A stretch of DNA of 64,000 nucleotides from Opisthorchis felineus (lineage: Eukaryota; Platyhelminthes; Trematoda; Opisthorchiida; Opisthorchiidae), in assembly GCA_004794785.1 (NCBI GenBank), contig SJOL01007707.1, forward strand, positions 932,000-995,999. Direction: 5' to 3'. Below are positions 12,701-27,700 of this stretch, in pieces; the first letter of the stretch is position 1, and each line of letters opens with the position of its first letter. A model generated the notes under the pieces. The model saw only the letters and a program-made list of their open reading frames with translations. It did no database searches and was not told the DNA's origin. A program made the position numbers and the translations under genes.

Positions 12701-15700
12701 TTTAGATACAGTCCAGCAATCGCTGCTTAAAGTGCATACTAAAGAGAACGCCTATCAGTACCTCAAAACTTATCTCAGTTCAACATATTTTTTGAAAGGT
12801 TCTTGGAACTATTGATATACAGTGGGTAACTGAATATTCATACTTGCTTTTAACCGCCATGCGGGTGCCCACCACTGACATTTCGTGAGTGGTGTCGCTG
12901 CGTGCGTAGAAAATTCCGTAACAGAAGGTAATTCTAGGTTTCTGGTCATGTCATTAAATGGATTACGAGTTTCTGTACAAAACAAGTGAACTTATTCGTG
13001 TGGAATCGAGCCATCAACCACACGGTCGCGTTGTGAATCGAACAGACCATCCAAATTGTTGGAAGTTTCCTTACCAGGAGATATTTCACTGTCGCCATAT
13101 CAAAGAACCCGCTCTCGAAGCAGAAACTGCAATGATTGGTCACAATGATCAACACGGAACAGAGCACGACTAAACCACGACTTTGGCAGCCGGATTAAAC
13201 TTGAGTTTCCCCTCAGTGCATCGCAAATGAGGCAGATGTTAGATGGAATCACATAACATAACAATTTCCGTAGCCTGTGCCCATTAACCGGTATGCTGTT
13301 TCATGCACAATTAATACTGTGCATTCTTTGAGCTAGTTCACTCATCGATCAATCAATCGATACAATTGTGTTCATAATTAGACGTGTTCTTCCCAGCAGA
13401 TGACTATGTTTATCTCATCTTATTGCTTGATCTTCCTATTAATTTGTGTCTCGCTTCTGAATTTCCACGTGTATCGTTTTCCGACATCGGTATCACTCGT
13501 GTGTTAGTAGTAGTTATTCGTAGAAGGTGCCATAGCAACTGTTCCTGTTAGCTCTGTTATTGATTTTACACACCTTGTTAGGTGCTGTTACAATAGTCGT
13601 TTTCAACAACCGATGGTCGTTTTTGTAAATATGCCGAAATATTGGTGGGTTGGGTCGTCAACTGGTTGTAGATCAGTTGGCTGTTAGTCTACGACCAATG
13701 GTCGTTTTTTCGGCTTACAGAGGTCAACGGCAGGTCAAACGGGACTTTCAGTCCCATCGCTATCCTTTCGCTCGAGAGGCTAATAAAAGACCACCGAGAT
13801 TTGATGATAATATCCGTGATACTATCCGTGACTGACTGTGACCAATGAGCGGTTCAACCAACTACAGTCTAGAAATACTTACCCAAGAAAAACCTAGAGC
13901 CGTTTGGCCAGTTTAAAGCACGCCCTCGAAAATGCGCTTCTGAGGGGTGCAACAAACATCCGCACAAATCCTTTTCCTTTTCAAGTAAATCAGAATCGAT
14001 TGTGTTTTTTCCTGACGCACACTACCCATACACTTGTGGAGTGTTCCAACCTAAATCAACTGAACTGATAACTAAGTCAGTTGTTCTGCAAAGCACACTG
14101 CGTTGGTTGCAATGGAACACAATGGGTATGGAATCTCCATCGGTTACGGATGCACCGGCTACTCAACAGACGAAAAACAGGATCTTAGTATCAATTAATC
14201 CCTCTCCGACTACATCAAGAAAATGCTTAATGCAGGTCCGCGTGTAATTTATCCAAGTCTTTCTTCACCGTGTGACTGTGATCAGTCTATGTGCTCCAAT
14301 TCTATGCTCACCAGAAAGCAATAAGTACGGTTGCACCTAAGTTGTTACCCTTTTAGCCGTCAGTTACACAGATCGACAACCTCCTGCTGTAAGATTTCAG
14401 TTCACGGATAGGTCATGATCACCTCAGGAGTGCTCGATCGCCACGTCTTCGGGAGTGCAAACGTCAGCGAGGACCGACCGCTGAGATTGTTCGGTATTTG
14501 CTCACTTGCCATCATAGACACGACGTTATGCTTTGGAGAGTAATGCAGCACTACATGAAGATGTTCACGCAACAACCTACCTACTCAGTTCAATTTCTTT
14601 ACCATTTGCCAACCGAACATGTGATGCGAGGGGCTGGTGGCGGAACAGACCATTTGATTGTCTCAACGAAGCTAAACAATCAGCTTCTCAAGCTATACTA
14701 TTCCAGTTCTATCATCGAGCGTATACAGTTTGATGCAAAACGTTTCAGTTGATCCACGCCGTTCACGTAAGCCTCTCACAACTTTAAGCTTCAAATGCTG
14801 ATGACACCAAGTGAGCTGACCAGGCAACTACGACCCAGACGCCCTGACTGAGTTTACGATAACGGAAAAGAAGAGTCCTTACTATGTATAAACGCATAAG
14901 GTTGCTGAAAAATTTTCGACACCCCACGACCGGTTTCGTCCTTCTTGGATAAGCCGCCTCAGATAAAGATTACAATCACCAAACCTTCCTTCCACTGTTG
15001 AAGACTTAGAACAGGCAAATACAACTGCAGAATGGAAAATCAACTGGTAAGGAATCCCTTGCAGTACTACTTTCGATGACCCGGAGGTCACACTTCTTCA
15101 GTTTACCCACAAAGTCTGGCAGGACGAGGAATTTACAGATGTCCTGATTGTACCACTCTGTGAAGCAAAGGGAGACAAGGCTTCATCCGACATATACAAA
15201 TGCACCATCTTGGTGACTTATGCGGGCACTCAGTCGATTGATCCCTTCCGTAAGAAAGCAGTGGCGTTCGGGCTGGTCCCAGCACGATGGATTTTTTATC
15301 GTATCACAACATATTCACGCAAACAACCTCAGTTTGTGCATTCCCTCTCCGGGGTCTTCACGAGGACATTTGACTCTCTTAACTTCGGAGTACTTTGGAC
15401 AGTCTCTGTTAGCTATGGTTGTTGTCCACAATTTCTGAACTTTATTAGAAGTCCTATCGAGAGCTTGTGAGTAAGAGCGCCGACTTGTGTATGAATTTCA
15501 GGTGGCGTTGAAGTCGTCGTCGGTCTGGCTCCATCCATTCATTCTTTTCAATCTCTCTGTAGCAATCACTATGGGAGTGGCTTTCGTAAAAGATAAGTAT
15601 GGTTCGAATATCGGTTTGATGGGTGTTTATTCAGATGTTTCGGTGCAAATAGTCTGCTCTATCGGACTAGGGTCAGGATTCTCATGTTTGCAGGTGGCTT

Positions 15701-18700
15701 TGACCTGTTTGCGGATACCTGTTATCCGCTGCAGTTCGTAGCTGAGAAATTTGCGTCAAACACTTTCACATGTTCACCAACGTAAAACACTGTTGCCATG
15801 CATCAAATACCATCAGATGGAGTTCCCAATCAGCTTCCACGAATCCACGCTCTGGTATGCTTCGTCGAATACCGTACAGACTTCTACTACCTTGGTAGAA
15901 CACGTTTGTTTATCTGTTGACCGTGATCTGAGATCCCGTGTTGCTAAAGCCAATGTAGTATTCCGCAAACTTGATAAATGGGTGTGAGGAAATCGATGCT
16001 TGCCACCTGAGACCAAATTATGTGTCTATGACTTGATGTTCCCGACTGTTCCGTAGTATGACGTTGAAACACTTATCATGTGCCCGCTTCATGTCCGATA
16101 CCTTAACAGCTTTCACGCACAATTTTTGAAGCTTCTTCTGTTTATTAGTGGGATTGCAAGAGTGACAGACAGACACCAGTTTCCGACCTAAAGCTGTCAC
16201 CTTGTCGTGGTGGCTTCAGTGCTTCAATGGTCCGGCGGGTTACACGGGCTAAAATTGAGTTCCCTAGGATTCAACCATATCAGGAAGGCCAACAGTCTGC
16301 AGCCCGATCAACAACAACGAGTACCCGCAGTGCGGAAAGTCGTATTACGAGGCGGTCAGGCGGGAGCATGAGAACTGTAAGATATTTCCTCCGGACGACC
16401 AGAATACCCATGTTTATGGGAACAGTGATACTGTCTTCGCCCGAGGAAGGACGGGTTGGAAAAGGTCGGCCATGAAAACCACACACTCCGGTCGTTCGTC
16501 TGTCGACCGCGACCACCGGCGAATTATTTACGAGGGTCGAACCACAATAAAATCTAGCGAAATTCCGATTCGGATCTAAACGCGTCTGCTATGCACAACA
16601 GCATCAGAAATGAGACATGGCTTATTCCCTGCGACCGCGGACTACAGCAGCCTCTTGAAGCCGAGGGGGTTAGACTACTCAGTCATTTAGAGCATTGCGT
16701 CCCCTTTATCTATCTCATTAGAGCTGACGGAAGACATATGCTGCTGTTGACATTTCTTTTACTCTCTTCACCCGTGGACGTAAAACATGCAAATTCCATA
16801 AACGCTCTGGATAACCGTCTTGCAACAGGGCTTTCTTCATGGATTCTTCCTCCCGCATCATCTGATACAGGCCGCATAATCTCTTCTCTCTGTAGAATCA
16901 AGCCTTTACCAGCCCCGCGCTTATCAACTATTGAGGTGTAACTGGAGAACTCTAAATACTGACCATCCCGTGTGTTCTTGCGGCAGATAGAAAACTGCAG
17001 GGAACTGTCGGTACCTTTAGAAATATGTATATCCAGGAGAGGTAGGTTGTCATTCGATTCACACTCAGCTGTAAGGGTCAGCGGAATTGGGGTGTTTAAT
17101 GGGGACTGAAACTGCTCTATATGATTACGAACAAAAGTGTTATCAAATCGCCCATATAAAAAAGACCCTGGCTTCACGCAGGGCACCTGACGAACAACCG
17201 CTTCCTCGCCGTTTGGATTTTTCAGGGGTTAAGGGAAGATTTTGTCGAACAGAATTCTACATTCTTCCACTGTTTTTTAGTCACAATCTTGAGGCAAAGG
17301 CACACTGGGGTACCTCAACCAAACCACCTTAGGTCTTGGTAACCGGAAAGTATCATTATCTACGGCTCTTCATTTACCGATCCATCCCACACCACTCAAT
17401 TAAGTCTTTCTAATCTATGTATCTTTCAGTCACCCAATCGCTGCTCTGTATCTAAACTTCTGCCTATTAAAATAAATCAAAATTTAAAGATTTTCACATT
17501 GCGCTTTCAACGTCCGTACTCCATATTGAGTTGTGTAACAGGCCTCTTTGGTTTAAACTTTGTTTTCGCTTTCGGTCAATGTATATTGTCTCCATGCGTG
17601 CAAGACCCCTTTTTGGCTATACATTTCAGGCTGTTTGGGACAAATTCTGAATTTACTCACTTCACTCTTTGGGTATCTGGTGGTCCTGATGCAATGACTC
17701 GTGCTATGTACGACGTGCTTGGTCCCAGGGTTAAGTGCGCTTTACTGGAGTGGATTTCAGTAAATAGTCGTCTTTGAGCTATTCGGTTGACTGGCTCAAT
17801 TAGTGTCAATGCACCGCGACACGGTTTGTCGCACCAGCATATACTTCGACGGATGGCAACTCTGAGGCTGAGAAAGATTCTATCGAAGTTTTTCATGGCT
17901 GTTGTCAGCAGGAGGTACAGCGTAGAAGACTCACGAGTAGTCAGTCCACGACTTAGCAACTAAGTATGAAAGTTCTTAAAGGGCGACTCTGTCGCGCTGG
18001 TAACTACGGTCTCCTTTTATGGGACACCTGGGTGAGACAAATGAGAGGTTGGTGACTCTGACAGATGTGGCTGTCACACAGCCAATGTTGGTCTTTCAGC
18101 AGAGCTCTTCCTTTTAGTACATAGCTTTCTGACTACCTGCCAAATCAGACAAACAGAACAATTTGACGTGAATGAACTGTTTGGGCAGTCATCCCCAACG
18201 CGTGGCTGTCATTACCTTATTCACCTTATCCTCGGTTAACGGAACTGTATCAGCTGGAACCACTGTTTTGGTTTACAACTGAAAAACCTGACTGAGTGAC
18301 GCTGAAATAGGAGCGCTATGGTGGAACGAGGAAGATAGACCAGTACAGCCGCCTGTGGCGTTGTGTACCTGCTTGTTAGTTGGGAGTAACGTGGCGTGCA
18401 ATTGGTGGGTGACTTTATTCGTAGAATGTTTGAAATGAGGTCTTATAACCTATCTTTCAGTTGCAGACATTGCGCATCCGAGGATTGTTGCGTTCGAAGA
18501 GTGAACCCTTTCTTAACTCGTCATGACTGAAGTATTTTGGTTTGAATATTTGCTCATTCGCCTCTCTTATCGCTGGTGGATGGAAAAGCAGGTTTCAGGA
18601 AAGCGAACAGTTAGCTTTGAGTTGCGCAGAGAAGATATTGGTTTCCCTTAATGCATGATCCTTCCGGTTGAAATTTTGGATGGCTTTGGAATTACTACTG

Positions 18701-21700
18701 ACTTTCGATTTGGCCGTCAAATGCAAGAATTAGAAGATCGAAATATGGTTGCAACTTGCTACGTGGCGATGATCGCCGATCAGCTAGTCGCAGGAAGTTC
18801 CTGCTGTGGCGAGATTCGGAGTGTAACTTCAATGCATTTTTTGTTTCTATGTCTGTATTAACGAAGAGCGGCATTCAGTGTGCTTGGCCTACTCACCTCT
18901 GCCAATCTGTCTCTACATGTATTTGTTCCAGGTTTCCTGTCGAGAGGAGGTTTTCTTGGATCTCTCCCTCTCCCTTAGACGACCATTCCCCACAGAGCAT
19001 CCATCCACAACGGGTTTCCGACGGGGCTCCACTATCCGACCGTTTGACTGTTTGCAGCCGCAAGCAGACGCGGACTCCAACCAATCATCTGCGCCATCTT
19101 ATCCCGGTCTACGGCCAGCTCGCGGCGATATCAACGACGGTCATGCAGTCAGCGCCATGTTCTTCAATAATTCTATATCCGATAATACCAATAGTGGCTC
19201 TACTGGCCGTTTTTCCACGAATCCACTTCAGCAGTTGATCAAATTTCGAGATTCCATGCCGTTCATTCGACGAATGCTCGCGCCCCTATTCGGATTTATT
19301 GCACTGAGTATCTCATGGATATTTGCTCGATTGTCCGACGTGCAAGAGTGAGTTACGGTGATTCCTTGATTTGTCTCACCAACCTGAATTGAGGTCTTCC
19401 AAAAGAACTACTTTCTCTGACCATGAATTAATAGGAAAAACGCCAAACCTCAAAAAGGAGCAGAAAAATCTCAGCAAGTTTGGTCCTATTGCTCTCCTGC
19501 ATGGGCCTTCTTTTCAGAAGTCAAGAAAGTCGAACCTTGTTTGGCTTGGCTTTGGCGAACCAGGTTGCCTAGAGGCCAAGTTTAGCTCCGGAGCTTACTT
19601 TCGATGCGTATTTCTAGGTACTACCCAATGAGTTTGATAACTGAACTTTTCATACAATGGGATGGTTCTTTGGCTTGAGATGTATTGTGGAATATGAACT
19701 CAGCAGTTGTTCGTTTAGTCTTTCTGGTGAACTCTACGGATACGATGAGGTTTGTTGGGGTTCCATTCCCGAGGAATCGAAAGTGTATCTTATGTAGCTG
19801 CTAGTTTTACGGTAATCATCTTGTTTGCTATGAAGTCAATATCTTTTTTATGTGGACATAAGCAGAGGGGTTTTAATGGGTGATGCAATTTGACAAACTT
19901 AAGTGGATGCTGATGATTTTCCAGTCGAGGCATAATCCTTGGTTGCCATTAGGGCAATGCTACCATTATGCGAACAGAAACGAACTGTTCTCTGTAGAGG
20001 AAGCAAATGGGTTGGCAACAATGTTTCATTCATTCGTCCAAAAGCTTAGGCTTCGGTGCGTCGTGTATCGCATGCACAGGAACCGCTCTGTGGTAATCCT
20101 AATGATTCGTGGGCTGCTTGTGACGACGTTTCGCCGAGTGTGGAGTATGTGACTAAGTACGTGAATCCAAATGTAATTCTTTCATAAGACATTGTCCTTA
20201 ATAAGTAGCTTAATGCACGGCCTCGTCAGTATCCAGATGGGTCACCCTCCAGAAGGTTCTTCAGCGAGTGTCCGCTTCCAGATTTCCATAGTACTTATTT
20301 CCATCGGGACGAAACTCAACCAGAGTCCTGGTTTTATCTCTCGGGAAAGGCCGTGAATCTGCATAAGTGCAAGAAACATAGAGCAGTACGATAGGTCTGA
20401 GCGACCTGATTTAATAAATCGTCAAATTGCCCACTTCACCGAACAAACTGACGGCCAGAAACTTAACTGTTCGAAACCTGTTTAGCTCATTCAACCAAGC
20501 TAAACAATGGGTTGAGAGTGAAAAAAAGTTCTGCGTTATCTTCTTGACGGAACACACTGTTCCTAAGGTTGCCATTGCAGTCCACGACCGGTTTCGCCTT
20601 TCTTGAGCCTCACTAGGTAAGTGTAGCCCCCGAGTTTCTGCCAACCTTATGTTCTAATTGAACAGCAATTTGGCGAAATACATTCACTTGCAAATTAAGT
20701 TGGTGTTCAAAGTTTTCAGAAACTCGGGGGCTGTGCCTACCTGGTGAGCCTCGAGAAAGTCAAAACTGGCTATCGACTGTCGAAGAGTTTTCAGCAGCCC
20801 TATAAATAGTGTGTTCCGTCAAGAAAATGTACTACGGTATCTCGAATATCGTACCAACTGAAGCATGAAGCGGCCCTTTGTGGAGCACATCCAGTTGAAG
20901 AATACCCTAAAAGAGATATTCAGTTGTGGTTCAGTCGAGTTCCCCGTCAACACGAATTTAAATCGCAAAGGTGTATTATATACATATCACTACTCACAAG
21001 CCGCCTGCACCCACTGCTTCGGTGTACCACTATTCAACGAACGATACTCATTTATCTTGATTCTTCTCGACATTCTGCGTCACTAAAATAAGTTCTATAC
21101 CTTCCTCCATAGAGATTGAAGTCTAGTGACAAGATGATGCACCATTTTTATACCCAAGTAACGTTTCCAATTGGGCTTCCAGCTTTAGTACATTTAGATA
21201 AATTAGTCCTTACGCTGCGGAGCTTGGATCTTGTTGTCTTTTGGTTGTTTGTATGACATCGGTTGACTTCTCCAGCTACATACTCCAGCTTTGAATTACA
21301 GCTCGGTTTTCTGCGTACGCTGCTCTGGAGACCCAGGTTCTCCAGCTAGTGTTGTAGATTTTGATAAAGTGCAGACTTCACAATTCTGAAATGAGTACCG
21401 GTTTGCAGTAGACTGTACGTTTCCGACATACAGGCGTGTACCATGTTGGGAAGCGAGACGCCGCTTTTTCATTGTCCTCCAATCTTCCAACCACGCACAG
21501 CTACCGTAAAATTTGTTATTCACATGTCTGCCTCCATCGTTTGTCCCCATAATTCTGAGTTTAAACTGCGGTGTTCGCCGTCCGCGATAACGGATGCAAG
21601 TTTATGCAACAGTTTTGCAATTTTTCGATACTCTGTTTCTGTTTTAACTCGAAAATATTGAAATCAACCGCTCGGTTATCCGCACGTAGTCCGATATCTT

Positions 21701-24700
21701 AGCTGAGTGAGACTGTGGGCGGACGTAGCTTGTGGCCAAGTCTGAGTGGAACCAACGCAGCTTGATTCAATAGTGGGTTTTTCTGACACTGTAGTGCTTT
21801 TTTGATCTGAAATCACGCATTTTTGGTCTGCGGTTCTATATCCCATTGGAAGTTGATGACGTTTTGAATCCCATCGGTTAGTTGCTTTCGGTAATCCAGA
21901 TCCGGTTGATCAACCACAGTCGACAGGTGCGGCTACACTTAATTTTCCTCCCCCTCCTCATTGACAGCAATACTTTGATAGGGAATATTAGCGCTTGAGT
22001 TAATCCTCATACGTTCAGCGAGAAAAAATCAGTAACTGTTGTGGATAAAGAGGCCACAGCTCTTTTACGAGTAATCCAATACGATTTAGTCCAGCGTCGT
22101 ATGTGCGGATCTCAGTGAGTCGTCTCATGTATGGATCTTGGTTAAACCGATCTTTGGGAACCGAGGTTTTCGACAGCAGCAGTAGCAACAACAATGTTTG
22201 TTATCTCTGCCGAGCTACTAGATTAGTCTCTCTAGGCTGTTCACCTTGGTGTGACTCTACTTTGCGGAATGTGGTTGTTCAGTTCACATCGGATGGGAAC
22301 ACACCTAGCCATCCATTCCGTGTTTCTCAACCATTAGCAACACCGCGCTAAATAACTACCAAGCCAGGCGAGCGGATCAATGAACACTTTTCGAATAAGC
22401 CTTTTGAACCAAAGATTTTTTACGATACTAGGAATGCGATAGTGCGCCGCTTCTAGCAGTTGTTTCCTAAGTGAGCGAATGACTCGCACCAATCACGAGG
22501 TTCTTCCAAAGCACACATGAATCTGGCTACCGCCAACCACTATTTCACTTGGTCTGTGCAACGATGTTAACAATTCACTTCTAGCTCCTTGCAGGACTAG
22601 TACTCCGTACCGTCCATAGCACGAAGACTAAGCTTTGCGGACACAAATCGGAGCACCATAGCAGGTGTTCTATGACTGTCAGTTTCGGATATACCAGGGG
22701 CCTGCGGAACTAATAATCCGAACCCAGTATACTCCAGCATGTAGCTAGGCACGTTTTGATTTGATTCGGCCCACACTGTGTCGATCATTGAAAGTCACTT
22801 CTAACACAATCGCAGGATGAGTTCATCGAAGTATTTGGTGTAGTAAGGCATTTTGGTCGGCGATGGTCACAAAAAGCCACTTCTAGCACGGCTACTGCCT
22901 GTCGTCGTCAAAGCAGTCAGAGCGTCTTGAGCGCGGTTTATCGATCTGGTTGACTGCCGTCCTTGGCATCTGGCGCTTCGGTTTGGCACCTTTCTGTTAT
23001 CGGTTGTGGGGTTTGCGGGATATGTATTGTTCATATTCACATCACTCTCGTTTGAACAGTCGTCCTCCTGTCCTGGCGTAATTATTCTGGTGAGTCCACA
23101 CCAAAGGGGGGAAGCACTGGAGTTTCGCTCTTATTAGAGCTCATCAGCAGTGCATATCCAATGGCCGTGCCGGGGTTTGAACTCCGGACACCTGACATAC
23201 GAAGCGAGCGTGTTACCACTAGTCCACCAGTGCACGTTGGACGCATCTGAATTTTCACGTCTGAACGAGTGAACGTGTTCACGCTTGTCGCATGTCAGGT
23301 GTCCGGGGTTCGAACCCCAGCACGGCCATTGGATATGCACTGCTGATGAGCTCTAACAAGAGCGAAACTCGACTCCAGTGCTTCCCCCTTTTGGTGTGGA
23401 CTCATCAGAATAATTACGCCAGGACAGGAGGACGACTGTTCAAACGAGAGTGATGTGAATATGAACCTTTCTGTTACTTGACTGGATGGATTGAAGACCA
23501 GTTGATTCTGTTACCTCAACGTGATTTTCGGATATTTTAGACGTTTCGCATGATTGATTGATTGATAGCATGAATCTCTATGTATCCGCCAATGTACTTG
23601 GCGCAGTGACCGGTGTGTTCCACAGTCAGCTCCTCGCATCACTCGTGTGATGCACATCTCCCGAACGTCCCGCTGGCGAACGATAACTTAATCGGGTAGA
23701 TGAGTGTGGCCGTTGTGTGAGTGCATCCATGTGGCAATGTCTTGCAAAATCCCACCTTGGTGATAGTATATGCGTAAGTAGGGCGATGTCTGAGAAGCCG
23801 GTCACTGCTGGCGCTTATAGTCTCCATACCATGGCATCTGAAAACACTCGACCATGGAATGATCTTGTCTGACGATTGCATTGAAGTCTCGCGAGCAGCG
23901 AATGTTGTCGGCTTTCGGATCTGACTGAATTCGATTATCAACTTGTATTTGTGATCTGCTTAGCATAGCGTTGGACCTTATGCACTGATCAGCCACATAG
24001 TTTCTTTGTGCGATCGGACAGGATAAAACCGACATAACAACCCTTTCTTTCTTCTACCGGTTAGCAGATTCAGTAGAATGTTTATCCGAACCCACTTCAA
24101 AGAATTCAGTGGTCAGCCAACCGTTTTTGTATCAAAGCCACGACATCGATTCTGTATCTTTTCACTTCCATTGCAACCGTCCACAAGCCAACGGTTTGCG
24201 TCCGCCTGGATAAGCGCAGTTGCTTCCTATTTACCTGCAAGAGAGTGGAATTAGTGTGAACTTTAAACACCCCTGGATGCCTAAGCTGGAAGAGAGAGTG
24301 TAACCGACTGGCCTCAAGAGACAGTGTTTTAGACTCACCACAAAACATTGGGGTTTTATCAGTTTTGTACTCCGTAGTGTACTAGCACTTTTCCACCGTA
24401 TTTGCTTGACTCAGTCTTTGTCACGGTCAGTCACACACGGGGGCTGCATCAAATCTTTAGACTGCCTTTTCATTATACCCGTCCCTATCGAGCGGAAGTA
24501 CAGTGGGGCGTGCCTACTAAATTGGAAACAACTGTTGCACTGAGCTGCCGTTGGTCCGTACGCGCCGGGAGAATGACCATTGCCTCAGAACAACCCAGTA
24601 TGCCTGGCACCCCAGGTGGCACACATTCCGGGACGGTGGTCAGGGTTGGACGATGGGAGGAGTCCATCTATCGCGGTTTACTTGCAACGAAATAGACTAA

Positions 24701-27700
24701 TAACCTGATGACAGATGTCATCGGTTTTTCTGATGGGACAATAAAAGTACGAAATAATCCAAAGACTTCTAGGGAAGATTGTCCTGTTCCCATAAGAGGC
24801 GTGGTAGTCCGTTTCAGCAGCACATACTGGACATGCCTAGATGGAGTGGGATGAGTGGTCTGCTCAGCGGGAGACGAGTATGTGCTGAGTTACATCGCCC
24901 TTTTTGAGTTATGCTGGTTGAGGTCAATCTCTTGACTTGAGACTTCCGGGTAATATAAGCGTTTCGTGGTAGGCTATGAGACAGCCCATCCACGTCGTCT
25001 ATTACTCAAAAGATGATATAAATAACTAGCTAAAGCAAGACGGACAATAAAACTAAAAGGACACGCCGGCAATTCAAACCGAGGGCTTTGGTGAACTACT
25101 TGAGTACCCCTTGGACGATAGCAAGGGCTGTGTAGCACCAACTTATGGAGATTGACCCACTGGTCGCTTGTTATACCCTCCATATTCGAGAGTAATTGGA
25201 CAATAATAGGACGGTCTTTTATACCACCGCAATGATTCACGTTGTTGGACTGAACAGTCGGCGTTCGAAACTGTTTACAGGTAGCCTGAGTCGTAGGTAA
25301 CTCGATATTTTTTCACTTAGGAATGGGTTCTTGACCGGTGTGCATTCCGCTCTGTATGCATCTTTGCGAAGACCGAATAGCTCTGATGCTCCCATCGGAT
25401 GCAATAACCATACCGTATTGTGCCTTTGGTTGGTTTGACTATAACAGCACAAATACCGCAATTGTCTGGACTCGAAAGGCTTCCGGAGCGTCTCATAGTT
25501 CTGTCTTTGGGTCGACTACCATTCTTCCGATTTTCTTTTTCTGCAAGAACGTAATCAGTACGAAATTAACAGCTGGGAAACCGACTTTTTTAAGAGAATT
25601 GTAATAATTCTGCTTGCTTCAGTATGTTGTCTTCAACTTCAATGATCCTAATTATCGCTTCTCTAGTGCGGTCGAACTGCGTTGTCACATAACGTGGGGA
25701 TTTAGTGCTTGTGCACAGGTCTACCTTATTATTCCTTGCTATTGCTTATCATTCAGACAGTAAAATTACTTTAGTCAGATAGAAGTGCATCGCATATCGG
25801 GTTAGGGACGGCTCTAGTCTTGGAGGTAAGCTTGACCGTAAAGCGTAGAACAGCCAATCGGTAGTCCGAAATAGCTTAGTGGTCAGCAGCTTCACGGTTC
25901 GGTCTTATCCTGGCATTCTGATTGTTCCTACGTTGAGTTAAGCAATCTGACCTTACTCCCTTCAGTTCTGGGGTGCCCGTTGACCGGAAGAGTGCCATCA
26001 CTAGGCGATATGATCTTTTCGGAAATCGGACACGAAAACTCTAATGCTATTGGGCATGTAGTATCCATACGGACGATTTTTAGGACAGGAAGAGGAGTAT
26101 TTGAATTCTGCCACAGTCGCGTACAACCTGGGTTGCCGCGGTTTCGTTTGAGTACGTCAACAGATTATCATATAACCCTTTCGTGGACAATTTACCGGAA
26201 CCTAGTTTTATTCCGAAAATTCGTGATGTCCCCCACCCTACCGTAAATTCATTCCTCACTAGAGAACTTCGCATCAAATCCTCCAGAACGAATCTTTATC
26301 GACGGTCGACCCTACTTTGTTTATCAGATTGACATTGAAATTCGCTTGGAATCTCTCCAAGTAGCTTCATGTAACCTCTTGTGGCAGGCGGTTTCTTAAC
26401 TGCGTCCACCGCCTGCCGGCTGTTAACGCGCCTACCATCAGATAGCACTGCCCACTGAATTTCAGAGTTCTTAGTAGGCTGTGTTTTGAGAAAACTTCAC
26501 GATCTCATCGATGCTTCACGTTCAGTTTATGTGTGGTACTCTTCCCGACAACCGCCCAATGGTCGTTCACGTGAAGCACTTACAGACGTATTTTTTTAAT
26601 GAATATATAGAATGAGGGACAGGACACGAAAAGGGTACAATTTACCGCGTACTCCGTACACACACTTTAGTTCACCGAACAGAAAGCATTTATCGTTTGC
26701 CGTACTTGTGTTGTTTTCGTTTAAGTGTATCAGATTTGTTTTGCCACCCGCGCAGTCGCGTACGTGCGATCTGTTTGCCTGCCTGCTACTTCGTCCATGC
26801 TTATCAGTTTCCCCTTTTTTGAACAACTTGACACAAACGCTATTCTTTTCTAGTTGGATGACCCGTCCCAACCTATCTCTGGATGACTGCCTATCAGACT
26901 TCTTTTCTCAGGCAGAGCTCAACGGCGAGAACAAGTATTACTGTGAACGGTGTAAAAAGTACGTGCAGCCAAAGTTGTGTTTTACTTTTCTGTTCTGTTT
27001 ATACTAGCCTCTCGCGCCTCTTCGTATCCGAATATACTGAATCCAGACGAATATATCGTTTTCGTGAAAACACCCCTACTATGACTCGTAGCCGTTCAAA
27101 ACGTTGCTTTTTCGAGCCTCCATGTTCTGTACAATAAGTTGTTATAGAGTTACCGGCTCGTAATTAAACGGTCGGGTGTACAGCTGACCCAATTATGCGG
27201 TTACAAAGTCAGCTTCCGGATACTCAAACTGAAAGATAACCTGAGTATTCCCATTCTGAGTTCTGTTTATACCCACAATAGCTGGAGCACGAGTCCGTTT
27301 TGACCGTACAGTTCTTTGAATCTTTGCTTCTTTCAATATTGATCACTAGCCGTTATATTCCCAGGTATCGCACCATGTGCGGCTGTCGAGTGTACGCCGC
27401 GAGGTTGAAGGACCCAACTGATTATCATCGAAGGACAGCAGGACGTAACACTGACCTGTTTGACTGAATCCCCTTAACTCACGCGAGTGTATCTCTAAGT
27501 TCAACTACTGAAGATCATACTTGATTAATTTAGCCTGCTTTATGTGTCTTCCCCGGAAGCACTAGACCGGATTGTGGGAAACACAGTTGTGGACTTCCTT
27601 GAAAATTTATTATTGCTCACATCACAAGCTTCACGTAACTTGTTCGGGAGTTCAGCCCCAACTTTAATCTATACAAGGTTAACATATAGTGCGCTTATAG

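Noticed and set aside
25868..25935. tRNA-like string (AGCTTAGTGGTC...)
   Set aside because: Only a weak A box; no convincing B box and no cloverleaf.
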